Part shown: piece after piece, positions 62,768-64,000 of the stretch | Layout of the letters: every line of letters starts with the position of its first letter | How positions within the stretch are numbered: the first letter of the stretch is position 1 | Assembly: GCF_001570545.1 (NCBI RefSeq) | Contig: NZ_BBXD01000008.1 | Coordinates: forward strand, 62,001 to 126,000 | Direction of reading: 5' to 3' | DNA from: Herbidospora mongoliensis | Lineage (GTDB): Bacteria > Actinomycetota > Actinomycetes > Streptosporangiales > Streptosporangiaceae | DNA: 64,000 bases | Made by a program: the position numbers and the translations under genes | Notes under the pieces: generated by a model | The model's database searches: none | What the model was told of the DNA's origin: nothing | Seen by the model: only the letters and a program-made list of their open reading frames with translations

Positions 62768-64000
62768 ATGCGCATCAAGAAGCGCGACGGATCACTCGAA
62801 CCGGTCGACGTGACCAGGATCGTGCGTGCGGTCGAAGGCTGTTCCGGCGGGCTCGCCGACGTCGAGCCGCTCCGGGTCGCCACCAGGACCATCAGCGGCC
62901 TGTACGACGGCGCCACCACCGCCGAACTCGACCGTCTGTCGATCCAGACCGCCGCCGAGATGATCGGCGAGGAGCCGCAGTACTCCCGGCTGGCCGCACG
63001 GCTGCTGGCGGCGTACATCCAGAAGGAAGTGAACGCCGACTCGTTCAGCCGGTCGATCAAGGAAGGCCACGCCCTCGGCCTGATCGGCGACCCCACCGCC
63101 GCCTTCGTGGCCGACCACGCCGACCTGCTCGACGCCGTGATCGACCCGATCAACGATCACCGCTTCGAATACTTCGGCCTCCGGACCGTGTACGACCGCT
63201 ACCTGCTCCGCCACCCCCAGACCCGGCTCCCCGTCGAGACCCCGCAGTTCTGGCTGCTCCGGGTGGCCTGTGGCCTGGCCCAGACGTCCGACGAGGCCGT
63301 CGAGCTCTACCGCCTGATGTCGTCGCTGGCCTATCTGCCCAGCTCGCCGACGCTGTTCAACTCCGGCACCGGGCACACCCAGATGTCGTCGTGCTACCTG
63401 GTCGACTCACCGCGCGACGAGCTCGGCTCGATCTACGAGCGGTACTCCCAGGTCGCCCACCTGTCGAAGTTCGCCGGCGGCATCGGCATCTCCTGGTCCC
63501 GGGTCCGCTCCCGGGGCGCCCTGATCAAGGGCACCAACGGCCACTCCAACGGGATCGTCCCGTTCCTGCGCACCCTCGACGCCTCCGTGGCCGCCGTCAA
63601 CCAGGGCGGCCGCCGCAAGGGCGCGGCCTGCGTCTACCTGGAGCCGTGGCACCCCGACGTCGAGGAGTTCCTGGAGCTCAAGGACAACACCGGCGAGGAC
63701 GCCCGCCGCGCCCACAACCTGAACCTGGCCAACTGGATCCCCGACGAGTTCATGCGCCGCGTCGAGGCCGACCAGATGTGGTCCCTGTTCGACCCGAACG
63801 ACCTGCCCGAACTGCCCGACCTGTGGGGCGACGCGTTCGACGAGGTCTATCGGCAGGCGGAGGAAGACGGCCGTGCGGTACGCCAGATCCGCGCCCGCGA
63901 CCTCTACGCCAAGATGATGCGCACCCTGGCCCAGACCGGCAACGGCTGGATGACCTTCAAGGACATCGCCAACCGCACCTGCAACCAGGCCGCCGAGCCG
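62768..64000 (+). CDS. nrdA: Ribonucleoside-diphosphate reductase alpha subunit, class Ia, partial
   Basis: The first 411 codons; the gene runs off the right edge. It makes deoxyribonucleotides in the cytosol. An N-terminal ATP-cone (MRIKKRDGSLEPVDVTRIVRAVEG...LAARLLAAYIQKE, about 1-90) gives allosteric control. The active-site part includes PSSPTLFNSGTGHTQMSSCYLV with the first redox Cys209, and FAGGIGISWSRVRSRG. It needs the beta subunit NrdB with a di-iron tyrosyl radical; nrdB probably follows outside the window. GAGGAG precedes ATG 62768. The upstream cobalamin riboswitch should lower expression when a B12-dependent class II enzyme can work. Confidence 0.95.
   Translation, partial: MRIKKRDGSLEPVDVTRIVRAVEGCSGGLADVEPLRVATRTISGLYDGATTAELDRLSIQTAAEMIGEEPQYSRLAARLLAAYIQKEVNADSFSRSIKEGHALGLIGDPTAAFVADHADLLDAVIDPINDHRFEYFGLRTVYDRYLLRHPQTRLPVETPQFWLLRVACGLAQTSDEAVELYRLMSSLAYLPSSPTLFNSGTGHTQMSSCYLVDSPRDELGSIYERYSQVAHLSKFAGGIGISWSRVRSRGALIKGTNGHSNGIVPFLRTLDASVAAVNQGGRRKGAACVYLEPWHPDVEEFLELKDNTGEDARRAHNLNLANWIPDEFMRRVEADQMWSLFDPNDLPELPDLWGDAFDEVYRQAEEDGRAVRQIRARDLYAKMMRTLAQTGNGWMTFKDIANRTCNQAAEP

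Overview
The window is GC-rich DNA with many GTG starts, four-base ATGA/GTGA gene overlaps, F420-type oxidoreductases, DUF families found mainly in actinomycetes (DUF6461, DUF6493, DUF1707, DLW-39), a LuxR-type large ATPase regulator and a class Ia nrdA preceded by a cobalamin riboswitch. Together these point to a filamentous actinobacterium. A member of Streptosporangiales is my best guess, but the genus cannot be fixed from sequence reading alone. No transposase, integrase, rRNA or CRISPR array was found. The DLW-39 gene and tRNA-Ala(UGC) around 8.5-9.4 kb are often origin-proximal markers in actinobacteria.

Layout. 0-8 kb: a secreted protein running off the left edge, a divergent OmpR-type two-component pair, a very large hybrid kinase with eight HAMP units in strict 276-bp register, a DUF305 lipoprotein and an RsbW-like ATP-binding protein. 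8-10 kb: DLW-39, a phosphonatase-like hydrolase, tRNA-Ala with a strong terminator, then a palindrome-rich non-coding stretch. 10-20 kb: XRE/SnoaL pair, large LuxR regulator and hydrolase, a coupled MRJP-APH pair, a decayed F420-type oxidoreductase, and a TetR/SDR pair sharing operators. 20-32 kb: DUF3147 and DUF6223 membrane proteins, a NarL-type two-component system followed by a 767-residue membrane protein of unknown function, secreted beta-propeller-like proteins, small regulators and a TetR protein with an N-terminal zinc finger. 32-36 kb: a DUF6493 gene with a broken 3' end, an exported beta-carbonic anhydrase and an exported SRPBCC-like protein. 36.5-44.5 kb: a complete four-gene Wadjet (jetABCD) defence operon. 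44.5-52 kb: a secreted CBM/FN3/GH5 glycosidase with a palindromic operator, DinB, WYL and CGNR proteins, an MFS exporter, a DHFR-like reductase, an autoregulated SRPBCC-ArsR operon, and a class F sortase coupled to a probable cell-wall-anchored substrate. 52-62 kb: an OmpR-type RR-HK-GerMN lipoprotein operon, a phosphatase, a MarR/deazaflavin reductase pair, an aldo/keto reductase, a large secreted nuclease, an SDR/TetR pair and a UlaG-like hydrolase. 62.4-64 kb: a cobalamin riboswitch and the 5' part of nrdA.

How the genes work together. Much of the window is a patchwork of small regulator-plus-enzyme modules. Several carry recognisable operators: TTCAGG direct repeats, GGAACGATCGCYCC, GCAACC...GGTTGC, a 37-bp MarR palindrome and AAACCA...TGGTTT. 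The Wadjet cassette is the one clear anti-plasmid defence system. At least two genes (LLM oxidoreductase, DUF6493) carry internal out-of-frame deletions, and two shorter remnants (DUF3147-like, MerR-like tail) suggest ongoing local decay. No wholly new multi-gene system could be established. The less understood units are the eight-HAMP hybrid kinase, the two-component system with its giant membrane partner, and the zinc-finger TetR.
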